DNA of 32,186 nucleotides from Zhengella sp041738295. Lineage in GTDB: Bacteria > Pseudomonadota > Alphaproteobacteria > Rhizobiales > Rhizobiaceae. The notes under the pieces are model-generated. The model made no database searches. It worked only from the letters and a program-made list of their open reading frames with translations, and was not told the DNA's origin. Location: positions 1 through 32,186 of the forward strand of contig JBGSQC010000223.1 of assembly GCA_041738295.1 (NCBI GenBank), in the 5' to 3' direction. Position numbers and translations under genes: made by a program. Shown one piece after another: positions 1 to 6,853 of this stretch; within the stretch, counting starts at the first letter, position 1, and each line of letters opens with the position of its first letter.

Positions 1-558
1 CGCGGTGCCGACATCCATGTGGATGTGGCTCCAAGTGACGAGCTGATCGACGGCCTGATCCGCGGCGATTTCGACTTCGTGCTGTCGCGCGTTCCACCGG
101 GCGTCGATGCCCGCCAATTCTCGGTCCGCCGAGGTCGTGTCGAGATCATCCGCTTTCTGGCGCGGTCCGGCCATCCGCTGGCCGCAAAGCCGGTGGCCGA
201 CCTTGCCGACCTTGCATCGCACGAATGGGTGGTGCAGGCGCCGCACACCCCGTTGCGCCAGGCCATCGAGGTGGCTCTCGCCAGCCGTCAGGTTTCCCCG
301 CCCGCAGAGATCGTCAACACCACGTCCCTGCTGGTCATGCTGGCCTATCTCGCCTCGTCCGATGCCATTGCCCCGATCTCGCGCGAGGTGGCGGGCCTGC
401 TTGGATCAGAGGGGATCGGCGGAAACCTCGTGACGCTGGACCTGGAAGAGCCGGTGGTGGTCAATGCCTATCACCTGATCACCCGGCGCGGCGAGACGCT
501 GAGTCCGTTGGCCAGCAGCCTGTGCGAACTGGTCTTTGCCGGATTGTCGGTCGGCTAG
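1..558 (+). CDS. LysR-type transcriptional regulator, C-terminal part (truncated by window edge)
   Basis: The reading frame is open from the first base, so the gene starts upstream of the window and only about 185 residues are visible. They look like the effector-binding (periplasmic-binding-protein-like) domain of a LysR-family regulator: an early 'DGLIRGDFDFVLSR' segment, then 'EWVVQAPHTPLRQ' and a C-terminal 'VVVNAYHLITRRGETLSP' stretch, as in many LysR proteins that sense small carboxylic or sugar ligands. The DNA-binding helix-turn-helix lies outside the window. Neither ligand nor target can be assigned, and the divergent neighbour that normally points to a LysR target is not visible. 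A short stem-loop follows 24 bases after the stop. Confidence 0.75.
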   Translation, partial: RGADIHVDVAPSDELIDGLIRGDFDFVLSRVPPGVDARQFSVRRGRVEIIRFLARSGHPLAAKPVADLADLASHEWVVQAPHTPLRQAIEVALASRQVSPPAEIVNTTSLLVMLAYLASSDAIAPISREVAGLLGSEGIGGNLVTLDLEEPVVVNAYHLITRRGETLSPLASSLCELVFAGLSVG

Positions 559-581
559 AACCACAGCCCGTAAAAGGAATT

Positions 582-600
582 GGCGGACGCATCATCCGCC
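582..600 (+). terminator. Stem-loop after the LysR gene
   Basis: GGCGGA (582-587) pairs with TCCGCC (595-600) around a 7-base loop, 24 bases after the LysR stop codon. No run of T follows, so it is at best a weak or Rho-assisted terminator. Confidence 0.35.
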
Positions 601-655
601 CGCCATCATTCATGTCGATCCTGTCGCCGGATCAGTCAAAGCATAGCCATTGAGG

Positions 656-692
656 TTGACAACCACCGGAGTGCATGGCCATTTTGGCCATG
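656..692 (+). promoter_or_regulatory. Candidate promoter with overlapping palindromic operator
   Basis: TTGACA at 656-661 is a perfect -35 hexamer. The -10 region is poor (CATTTT after an 18-base spacer) and falls inside a perfect 8+3+8 inverted repeat at 674-692, the usual layout for a repressor-controlled promoter. The downstream gene starts about 190 bases further on, so the link to it is uncertain. Confidence 0.3.
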
Positions 693-881
693 GAACGGGG
701 GCAGTTCCGGAAGAACCCGATCTTCAGGGAAGTGCCCCGTTTTGAACCCCGTCCTCTCTCACGTCCGACTGGCATCGAAGGCTGCATTTGGCGCAGCGCT
801 TCCGCTTTGGCCTGCTGATGTGCCAGCGGACAATCCAGATGGTCCGAGGAAGCGGACTGCCCCTTTCAAGGAGACCCGGCT

Positions 882-1505
882 ATGATCGGCAAATCCCTTC
901 ACCTTGCACGCACCGCATTTACCCTGCTTCTGTTCGTCGGCATGGCAGTGGTTCCCGCAACGGCAGAAGACGACCTGCTCTGGCCCGATGATGCCGACGC
1001 CCTCGCCTCTGCCGAGATTTCCATGCGGGCATTGGCCAACAAGCATGCTGCAACCGACAGGGATGAATCAGCCGCAATCGTTGCCCTGCTTGATATGGAA
1101 CCGCAGCCGATCGCTGATCGTCTCGCCCTGGCAGGTCCGTGCAAGGTGCGTAGCCTCCAGGCCAATGATCTGGGCGCCTATGTCTACCCGTTCTTCAAAT
1201 GCGAGTTCCGCCGCGAAGGGTCGGGCGGCCTTCAGTTCCGCAAGGAGACGGGCTCGCAGCGCCGTCTTGGCGTGATCCTCGAAGAGGGTGATCTTGGCGA
1301 TGGCCTGCTGTTTGTCGGCGGCAGCTACTACGACTACACCTCCCCGCGCCCATACAGCGGGTTTGACCGCCTGGACAATCCGGGATCAAAACCCGACCGC
1401 AGCACCGACAGCGTCGGCGCACTCTATAAGATCGGCAAGGACCGCTACATGATGCTGTTCGCGCCAAAGGGCGGGCGTGGCGAAATCTACGAGATCACGC
1501 GCTGA
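882..1505 (+). CDS. Small secreted protein, DUF4893-type, unknown function
   Basis: A 207-residue protein with a clear N-terminal signal peptide: a hydrophobic stretch at about residues 11-25 and a likely cleavage after the ATA before EDD near residue 29. The mature part resembles the DUF4893 family of alphaproteobacterial periplasmic proteins, which has no known function. It contains a 'CKVRSLQANDLGAYVYPFFKC' segment whose two Cys could form a disulfide, then 'GGSYYDY' and a C-terminal 'YMMLFAPKGGRGEIYEITR'. The ATG at 882 is supported by AAGGAG eight bases upstream. It sits alone between a LysR gene on the same strand and the convergent btaB, so context gives no functional hint. Confident that it is a gene; the family name is from recognition only. 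Confidence 0.75.
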   Translation: MIGKSLHLARTAFTLLLFVGMAVVPATAEDDLLWPDDADALASAEISMRALANKHAATDRDESAAIVALLDMEPQPIADRLALAGPCKVRSLQANDLGAYVYPFFKCEFRREGSGGLQFRKETGSQRRLGVILEEGDLGDGLLFVGGSYYDYTSPRPYSGFDRLDNPGSKPDRSTDSVGALYKIGKDRYMMLFAPKGGRGEIYEITR

Positions 1506-1510
1506 GCCAT

Positions 1511-2173
1511 TCAAGCCGGGCGGCGAAGGATCGCGTGGCGGGCATAGTCGCGATAGAGCGGCGTGAAGACCAATGTTGACCCGGTCTCGGAAGCCATCCG
1601 GCGGACAACAGCCTCAAGCTCGCTTCTGGGTGTCACATGGAAGCGCGCAAGCCATGCATGGAGCGCCGCCTTGAACCAGCGCGGCAGACGCTCCTGCTGG
1701 CCGAAATCAACCAGATGCAATTCGCCGCCGGGCGCAAGAACCGTCACGGCCTGCTCCAGCGCGCTTTCCCAGCCGGGGATCATCGACAGGGCGTAGGAGA
1801 GGAAGACGCGGTCAAAGCCTGAACGCCCGAAGGCACCCTCCGGGTCGAGCGCCGTGGCGTCGCCATAGGCCAGATGCACGCGGTCGCGATGACCTGCCTT
1901 GTCGATGGTGGCACGCGCCGATTTCAGCATCTCGCGCGAAATGTCGATCCCGAACAGGGTGCAATCGCGATGGCGCCTTGCAACAATGGCCAGGTTGCGC
2001 CCGGTGCCACAGCCGATTTCGAGCACGCTGCCCCCGGCGGGCACATCAAGGCGTTCTATCAGTTCGTCACGGCCGAGCAGATAATATTTGCGCGTGAGAT
2101 CATAGAAATGGCGCTGGGTGCGGTAGACACCATCCATCAGGCCCGCATGATCGTGCCCTTCCATCTGGGCCAT
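1511..2173 (-). CDS. btaB: Betaine-lipid N-methyltransferase BtaB
   Basis: A 220-residue class I SAM-dependent methyltransferase. Motif I is 'VLEIGCGTGRN', followed by an acidic 'LFGIDIS' strand end and 'DRVFLSYALSMIPGW'. BtaB carries out the three N-methylations that turn diacylglyceryl-homoserine into the betaine lipid DGTS, using SAM, at the membrane. The short N-terminus 'MDGVYRTQRHFYDLTRKYYLLGRD' is typical of BtaB and its immediate partner is btaA. ATG at 2173 is preferred because GAAGG lies 8 bases upstream; the in-frame GTG at 2182 abuts that Shine-Dalgarno too closely. It starts one base after the btaA stop, so the two are translationally coupled. It is the last gene of the plcP-btaA-btaB unit and converges on the DUF4893 gene. 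Confidence 0.9.
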   Translation of the reverse strand: MAQMEGHDHAGLMDGVYRTQRHFYDLTRKYYLLGRDELIERLDVPAGGSVLEIGCGTGRNLAIVARRHRDCTLFGIDISREMLKSARATIDKAGHRDRVHLAYGDATALDPEGAFGRSGFDRVFLSYALSMIPGWESALEQAVTVLAPGGELHLVDFGQQERLPRWFKAALHAWLARFHVTPRSELEAVVRRMASETGSTLVFTPLYRDYARHAILRRPA

Positions 2174-2174
2174 G

Positions 2175-3407
2175 TCATGCACCCTTCACATAGAGGTGGA
2201 AGCCGCCATAGATGGCTGAGCGGTCACGCGCCGACCAGTCACGCGATTGGTCTTGGCTGTAGGTCCACTGGCGGAGCACCGTATCTTCCACCCGGCCCGG
2301 AAGCAGGCTCGGATCGGCAGCGGTGCGGAAGATCACCCGGGCACCAGGCGCAGCAGTGCGGGTGATCTCGCTCCACAGATCATTCAGCTGGCGGTCGGTC
2401 ATCCAGTCCTGCGCATCCAGCAGGACATAGGCATTGTGGGAACCCGCAGGCTGGGCGCGCAGATGGTCGGTGAAGTTCTCGTTGAGGATCCGCACCCGGC
2501 TTGCATTCTTGCGAACAGCCTCGAAGTTCTCGGCTTGCAAATAAGGCGGCAGCGGCGCGCCGGCATCCCGGCCATAGCCGCGCGCAAAGGCCTGCCAGGC
2601 AAAGTAATTGTCCTTCAGCGGGAAATGGCAGGCGAGCTTGCGGGTGCGCTCGCGCAGCACCTCGGCCATGTCGCCGTCAGGACCGGCCAGCGCTTCATAC
2701 TGCGCAGGCGGAATGCCAAGGCCGAACAGCGAGGCGCGACGCGAGGTGAGGAAGCGCACGAGAGGCTTGTCGAACAGCGGCGAAAGCTCCTGTTCAAAGA
2801 AGCGGCGCTGATCGCCGATGGTCTCGCACTTGGCCAGATCACGCGGGTCGGTTCCGTGCAGGCGCGCCAGTGCATGACCAGCGGCAATGAAGCGGCCCAG
2901 CATGCCGTGCCGGTAGAAATCCTTGGCGAACATGGAAATGCGGCGGCGGCCCGTCAGGCTGCGCCTTTCCCACCATTGACGTGTCTCGGCATCGAGATGC
3001 GGCGCGACGAACCGGTCATAGGCAATCACGTTCACCGGATTGTCGGCATGGGCAAAGAACCGGACGAAATCGCCATGGCCCGGAAGATGGCGCGCGGCGG
3101 CCAGTTTCAGCTGCCCAAGGGCAACATGAGCCGGCGAAAGATCAACCGCTGTCACTGAGGCCGGGTTTGCTGTGAGATAGGAAAGCACATTGCAGGAGCC
3201 GGAAGCGATTGCAATCATCCGGTCGCCGGGCTGGATGGCCAGTGCTTCCATGTCGATCACCGGGTCTTCCCAGATCTGCGGATAAACCAGACCCCTGAAG
3301 GCATTGGAGAACACCCGCTCCAGCACGCCGTCCAGCGTGTACGCCGGGTTCTGGTGAACGGCAGCGCCAAGCCGCTTGCCGACGGTCAATGTGGCTGCGT
3401 CACTCAT
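2175..3407 (-). CDS. btaA: SAM:diacylglycerol 3-amino-3-carboxypropyltransferase BtaA
   Basis: A 410-residue DUF3419-family protein, the usual BtaA length. BtaA transfers the 3-amino-3-carboxypropyl group of SAM onto diacylglycerol to make diacylglyceryl-homoserine, the first step of betaine-lipid (DGTS) synthesis. Visible features are the N-terminal 'LVYPQIWEDPVIDMEAL', the SAM-binding loop 'MIAIASGSCNVLSYL' with 'VTAVDLSPAHVALGQLK', and a second conserved part 'YVLLDAQDWMTDRQLNDLW'. It lies 19 bases downstream of plcP with GGGAG before the ATG, and btaB follows after one base. The diacylglycerol substrate would be supplied by the upstream phospholipase PlcP, a direct metabolic hand-over inside one operon. 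DGTS replaces phospholipids when phosphate is scarce. Confidence 0.93.
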   Translation of the reverse strand: MSDAATLTVGKRLGAAVHQNPAYTLDGVLERVFSNAFRGLVYPQIWEDPVIDMEALAIQPGDRMIAIASGSCNVLSYLTANPASVTAVDLSPAHVALGQLKLAAARHLPGHGDFVRFFAHADNPVNVIAYDRFVAPHLDAETRQWWERRSLTGRRRISMFAKDFYRHGMLGRFIAAGHALARLHGTDPRDLAKCETIGDQRRFFEQELSPLFDKPLVRFLTSRRASLFGLGIPPAQYEALAGPDGDMAEVLRERTRKLACHFPLKDNYFAWQAFARGYGRDAGAPLPPYLQAENFEAVRKNASRVRILNENFTDHLRAQPAGSHNAYVLLDAQDWMTDRQLNDLWSEITRTAAPGARVIFRTAADPSLLPGRVEDTVLRQWTYSQDQSRDWSARDRSAIYGGFHLYVKGA

Positions 3408-3426
3408 TCCTCAAACTCCCGCAATC

Positions 3427-4248
3427 TTACGCCACGCGCCGCGTCAGGCGCGGCAATCTGGCTGTTTCCGTCCGGGCGGCGAGGTCTGCAGCGCGCTGCC
3501 GCATGATTGCCGCCCAGTCGATGATTTCCATGGTTCCGTCTTCATGTTCGACAAGCGCCGTGCAGCTCTCCACCCAGTCGCCGGTGTTGAGGTAGCGCAC
3601 CTCGCCGATCATCTGGTCCGCAGCATGGTGGATGTGACCGCAGACAATACCGTCCGCGCCTTCCTTGTGGGCCTCCTCGGCCAGTACGGTCTCGAAGTCG
3701 CCGATATAATTGACAGCGCGCTTGACCTTGAGCTTGGCCCATTTGGAAAACGACCAGTACTGGAACCCGAAGATGCGGCGGCCCCGGTTGAACCATTTGT
3801 TGCCCCACATGGCCGCGCTGTAGGCCCAGTCGCCGAGATAGGCGAGCCAGCGATGGTTCATCACCACCATGTCGAACTGGTCGCCATGCAGGATGAGCAG
3901 GCGCTTGCCATCGGCGGTTTCATGGATGTCGCGGTCACGCACCACGATGCCGCCAAAGTGGATGCCCTGCCAGTCGCGCAGCACCTCGTCATGGTTTCCC
4001 GGAATGAAAATTATTTCGGAACCGGCACGACCCTTGCGCAGCAGCTTCTGGATCACGTCATTATGGGCTTGCGGCCAGTAGAAACCCTTGCGCTTCATGC
4101 GCCAGCAATCAACGATGTCTCCGACAAGGTAGATCTTGTCCGCTTCATGCTCGCGCAGGAAATCAACGAGCATCTGCGCCTGGCAATCCGGCGTACCCAG
4201 ATGCACATCCGAAATGAAGAGGGTGCGGTACTGGCGGGCTTGGGTCAT
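3427..4248 (-). CDS. plcP: PlcP-type phospholipase C (calcineurin-like metallophosphoesterase)
   Basis: A 273-residue metallophosphoesterase with the full dinuclear-metal motif set: DVH (about D14, H16), GDIVD (D44), GNHDE (N85-H86), 'LHGDQFD' and 'CGHIHH'. The family also contains UDP-2,3-diacylglucosamine hydrolases (LpxH/LpxI relatives). The rhizobial form PlcP removes phosphocholine or phosphoethanolamine from membrane phospholipids under phosphate limitation, leaving diacylglycerol. Being directly ahead of btaA, which consumes diacylglycerol, argues for PlcP rather than lipid A synthesis. An in-frame TTG at 4269 would add 7 residues. The ATG at 4248 is favoured because a candidate Pho box at 4294-4311 with a TCTAAG -10 places the transcript start near 4270. 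No signal peptide is seen; action at the inner face of the membrane is inferred. Confidence 0.85.
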   Translation of the reverse strand: MTQARQYRTLFISDVHLGTPDCQAQMLVDFLREHEADKIYLVGDIVDCWRMKRKGFYWPQAHNDVIQKLLRKGRAGSEIIFIPGNHDEVLRDWQGIHFGGIVVRDRDIHETADGKRLLILHGDQFDMVVMNHRWLAYLGDWAYSAAMWGNKWFNRGRRIFGFQYWSFSKWAKLKVKRAVNYIGDFETVLAEEAHKEGADGIVCGHIHHAADQMIGEVRYLNTGDWVESCTALVEHEDGTMEIIDWAAIMRQRAADLAARTETARLPRLTRRVA

Positions 4249-4277
4249 GGCGTCGGTCCATTGCGTCAATTCGAGGC

Positions 4278-4311
4278 CTTAGACCCGATTTGCATTTCAG
4301 CAATGTGACGG
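4278..4311 (-). promoter_or_regulatory. Candidate Pho box and -10 of plcP-btaA-btaB
   Basis: On the minus strand, positions 4311 to 4294 read CCGTCACATTGCTGAAAT, two half-sites with 11-base period that match the CTGTCAT consensus at 5/7 and 5/7. Ten bases further on is TCTAAG (4283-4278), a fair -10. The box begins two bases after the phnN stop codon. Spacing fits PhoB-activated promoters; the second half-site is degenerate. Confidence 0.45.
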
Positions 4312-4313
4312 TT

Positions 4314-4940
4314 TCAGGCGGCGCTGTGACCGATCTGATGATCATCACCCGGCAAAAGACCGGCAAGGACGAGGATCGCATTTCCTGCAAAAGCCACAGC
4401 TCCGGTATTGTCCACCAGATGGATCTCTCCGCCGGCCTCCATATCCATGCGGGCCCGCTCCAGTCTCCGCCGGATGTCCTCGGCCCCCTCGCGCCCGCGT
4501 TCGCCAAGACGCCGCGCCAGTTCGGCAGGCTCGACACTGAGCATGATCACGATGGCATCAGGAAACGCCTCCCGGATGAGCGGAAGGGCCTGGCGGGAAC
4601 CGTTTACGAAAACGGTTGCGCCATCGGAAATGTCGTATCGCATTCCAGCAGGCAGGCCGTAATTGAGGCCGTGCGCCTGCCAGCTGACGCAAAAAGCGCC
4701 CCGGCGATCCATCGCCGCAAACTCTTCTGCCGATACCGCAAGGTGATCCTCGCCACCGGCTTCGGACGGCCGTGTGATGATCCTTTGCACGAACCGGACA
4801 CCGCTGTCTTGCCGCAACTTTTGGGCAAGCCATGCCAGAAGCGTATCCTTGCCCGATCCGCTGGGCCCGACAATGACGACAAGCCGTCCATTCGCCGGAG
4901 AAGATGCAAGGCGCTCCAAACGGTCTGCGTGCGCGGTCAC
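4314..4940 (-). CDS. phnN: Ribose 1,5-bisphosphate phosphokinase PhnN
   Basis: A 208-residue P-loop kinase with Walker A 'GPSGSGKD' at about residues 25-32 and a guanylate-kinase-like core ('RIITRPSEAGGEDHLAVS'). PhnN phosphorylates ribose 1,5-bisphosphate to PRPP, the last step in recycling the sugar released by C-P lyase. Its presence implies that ribose 1,5-bisphosphate is made here, although no phnP (which makes it in E. coli) is visible. The start is a GTG whose last two bases overlap the phnM TGA, a tight translational coupling. It is the last gene of the phnC-D-E-E-DUF1045-M-N run; the plcP promoter element begins right after its stop. Confidence 0.92.
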   Translation of the reverse strand: MTAHADRLERLASSPANGRLVVIVGPSGSGKDTLLAWLAQKLRQDSGVRFVQRIITRPSEAGGEDHLAVSAEEFAAMDRRGAFCVSWQAHGLNYGLPAGMRYDISDGATVFVNGSRQALPLIREAFPDAIVIMLSVEPAELARRLGERGREGAEDIRRRLERARMDMEAGGEIHLVDNTGAVAFAGNAILVLAGLLPGDDHQIGHSAA

Positions 4941-6076
4941 GCCACCCGGCGCCCCCCGCGCCAGACACTTCGCACCACCGGCACACCTTGGGTGCGATGG
5001 ACGCGCACGAGATCGGCGCGCAAGCCGTTCGCAATTCTGCCCCGATCATCAAGGCCTACCTGCCGTGCCGGATTGGCTGTCACGAGGGCAATTGCCTCCG
5101 GCAATGACATGCCGTTTTCTTCCTCGGCCAGAACAAAAGGCGCATGAATCAGGCTGAACGGCACATAGTCCGACGACAGGATGTCCAGCACGCCAGCCGA
5201 TGCAAGGTCACGCGCCGAGATGTTGCCGGAATGCGACTTGCCGCGCACCACATTGGGCGCACCCATCAACACACCCATTCCCGCCTCATGGCTGGCCTTT
5301 GCCGCTTCAAGGCTGGTCGGAAATTCGGCCACCTTCACCCCGGCGTCTCGCGCCTCGTCCACATGCTCGAGCGTGGCATCGTCATGGCTGGCCAGCGCAA
5401 TGCCCCGCTCACGGCAAACCTGCGAAATCTCGCGCCGGTGACGGGCGGAGTAAGTCGCCGAAGCATCCTGCCGCCGCTTGATGAAATGCGCGAAGGCCTC
5501 ATCGGAAAGGCCGCGCTTTTCCTTGTAGTAGAGTGTGTACTGGTCCATCGTCTGGAACTGCCGCTGACCCGGCGCGTGGTCCATCAGTGAAGCAAGCCCT
5601 ACCAGCGGATCGGTGCGAAAATCGTCAAAATGATCGATCACATCGGCGGCCGAAACCTCGCACCGCAAATGAATGCGGTGTTCGGCACGCAGGCGGTTCT
5701 CGCCTGCCGCATTTGCCAGTGCATCGGCAATGGCCCGCATCTCGCCCTTTACGAAACCGTCCGCCTCGTCTGATCCGAGACGCAGACAATCATAGACGGT
5801 GGTGATCCCGGAGGCTGCCACCTGGGCATCATGGGACTGGATGGCAGATGTGACATTCCAGCGCACGCCTGGACGCGGCGAATAATGGGCTTCCAGATGA
5901 TCGGTATGCAGCTCGACGAGACCGGGGATCAGGAAGTCGCCTTCCATATCCTCGCCACCGGCTGACGCTCCCTCGCTGATGTCCGCGATCAGGCCGTCGC
6001 GGATCATCACTGTCCCCTTGAGCACCTCGCCCTCAAGCACGATGCAGGCATTCGAGAAAACCATTTCGTCAGCCAT
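4937..6076 (-). CDS. phnM: Alpha-D-ribose 1-methylphosphonate 5-triphosphate diphosphatase PhnM
   Basis: A 379-residue amidohydrolase-superfamily enzyme, the usual PhnM length. It removes pyrophosphate from ribose 1-methylphosphonate 5-triphosphate to give the 5-phosphate substrate of the PhnJ C-P lyase. Metal-binding features are 'GLVELHTDHLEAH' (H57, H60), later 'LASHDDAT' and 'ILSSDYVPFSL' near the C-terminus. The frame is open further upstream to 6109, but the ATG at 6076 gives the normal N-terminus 'MADEMVFSNACIV' and is preferred; it overlaps the end of the DUF1045 gene by 8 bases. phnN follows with overlapping start and stop. Confidence 0.93.
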   Translation of the reverse strand: MADEMVFSNACIVLEGEVLKGTVMIRDGLIADISEGASAGGEDMEGDFLIPGLVELHTDHLEAHYSPRPGVRWNVTSAIQSHDAQVAASGITTVYDCLRLGSDEADGFVKGEMRAIADALANAAGENRLRAEHRIHLRCEVSAADVIDHFDDFRTDPLVGLASLMDHAPGQRQFQTMDQYTLYYKEKRGLSDEAFAHFIKRRQDASATYSARHRREISQVCRERGIALASHDDATLEHVDEARDAGVKVAEFPTSLEAAKASHEAGMGVLMGAPNVVRGKSHSGNISARDLASAGVLDILSSDYVPFSLIHAPFVLAEEENGMSLPEAIALVTANPARQVGLDDRGRIANGLRADLVRVHRTQGVPVVRSVWRGGRRVA

Positions 6077-6785
6077 TTCGGACGGTCTTTCTTTCAATGC
6101 CAAGGCCAAGACGGCGCAGGCTCAGCACTTCGAAGGGAGAGCCCTTTTCAGGTTCGACAAACACGGCAAGCGTTCCTATTTCGGCCGGGCCGGGCAGAAT
6201 GTGCGCAAAATGGTGCTCAAGCGCATCGCGGATTCGCTCCGCCTCACTGCCCGAGATCCTGCCGGTCAATGTCATGTGGAAACGGAAGGCATCAAACACA
6301 TGCGGATATCCCCAGAGCTGAAGGTAGCGCATCTCGGCCGGGCTGAGCCGCATGGCAGACCGGCGCTCCATTTCAGCCTGGGTGAGCGGTGCCCGGAATG
6401 GCTCGAAATGCATCACGGCATCGGCGGCAAGCTGCGTGAGGCCGATGCAGGGTTCTCCGGGCACCAGCGCGAAGAAACCGTCGATCTGCCCGATCTCCAA
6501 CTTCGGCAGAACGAAGGGCTCCCTTTCGGCACAAAACCGGTCAAAGGAGGCCAGCAGCTCGGCTTCGGTCATCCCTTCTGCCAGGGTGAACGGGGCTTTC
6601 AGCGTGGCATGAAACCCATAACGCCGCGCCGCTGCCGTATGGAAGGAAATGGCGGCGCCATCCGTCGGGCCATGGCCCGGACCGTCAACCGGCCGCCCGG
6701 TGAACGCATCGCGCCCGAGCCAGCTTGCTACAGCAATGGCGAGGGCATCCTCGGGCGGCGGCGTGAAATAGATGGCGTAACGCAT
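6069..6785 (-). CDS. DUF1045 phosphonate-operon protein with two HxTx motifs (2H phosphoesterase-like)
   Basis: A 238-residue protein of the DUF1045 family, commonly found in C-P lyase operons and without a firmly assigned reaction. It begins 'MRYAIYFTPP' and carries two HxTx motifs, HATL at about 59-62 in 'GFHATLKAPF' and HMTL at about 170-173 in 'RFHMTLTG'. Paired HxTx motifs about 100 residues apart are the hallmark of 2H phosphoesterases (LigT / cyclic phosphodiesterase fold), which open cyclic phosphates. The C-P lyase product is a ribosyl 1,2-cyclic phosphate that PhnP opens in E. coli. With phnP absent and phnN present, this protein is a good candidate to replace PhnP (inference). ATG 6785 has GAGG 8 bases upstream; the frame extends to 6857 without a family-like N-terminus. 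Confidence 0.85.
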   Translation of the reverse strand: MRYAIYFTPPPEDALAIAVASWLGRDAFTGRPVDGPGHGPTDGAAISFHTAAARRYGFHATLKAPFTLAEGMTEAELLASFDRFCAEREPFVLPKLEIGQIDGFFALVPGEPCIGLTQLAADAVMHFEPFRAPLTQAEMERRSAMRLSPAEMRYLQLWGYPHVFDAFRFHMTLTGRISGSEAERIRDALEHHFAHILPGPAEIGTLAVFVEPEKGSPFEVLSLRRLGLGIERKTVRNG

Positions 6786-6853
6786 TTGCCTTGCCTCTGG
6801 CTGGCCACCGCTGAAAACGGGTGACCACAGTTCTTGCGTGGTTTCCGAAGGGC

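Larger units (their letters stand above)
559..881. other. 323-base intergenic region with hairpin, promoter-like -35 and palindrome
   Basis: No credible gene is seen in this spacer. It holds a stem-loop just after the LysR gene (arms 582-587 and 595-600), a perfect TTGACA at 656-661, and a perfect inverted repeat CATGGCCA-TTT-TGGCCATG at 674-692 where a -10 element would be expected. The rest, about 693-865, shows nothing recognisable. The Shine-Dalgarno sequence of the next gene closes the region. Confidence 0.6.

Noticed and set aside
2247..3158. Plus-strand open frame of 303 codons
   Set aside because: Antisense to btaA, a clear family member of normal length.
3427..4248. LpxH-type UDP-2,3-diacylglucosamine hydrolase as the name for this gene
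   Set aside because: The motifs alone would allow it, but its place directly ahead of btaA and the candidate Pho box favour PlcP.
3376..4308. Plus-strand open frame of 310 codons
   Set aside because: Antisense to plcP, whose metal-binding motifs are complete; also runs through the plcP promoter.
5979..6824. Plus-strand open frame of 281 codons
   Set aside because: Antisense to the DUF1045 gene and the phnM start; no ribosome-binding site or family resemblance.
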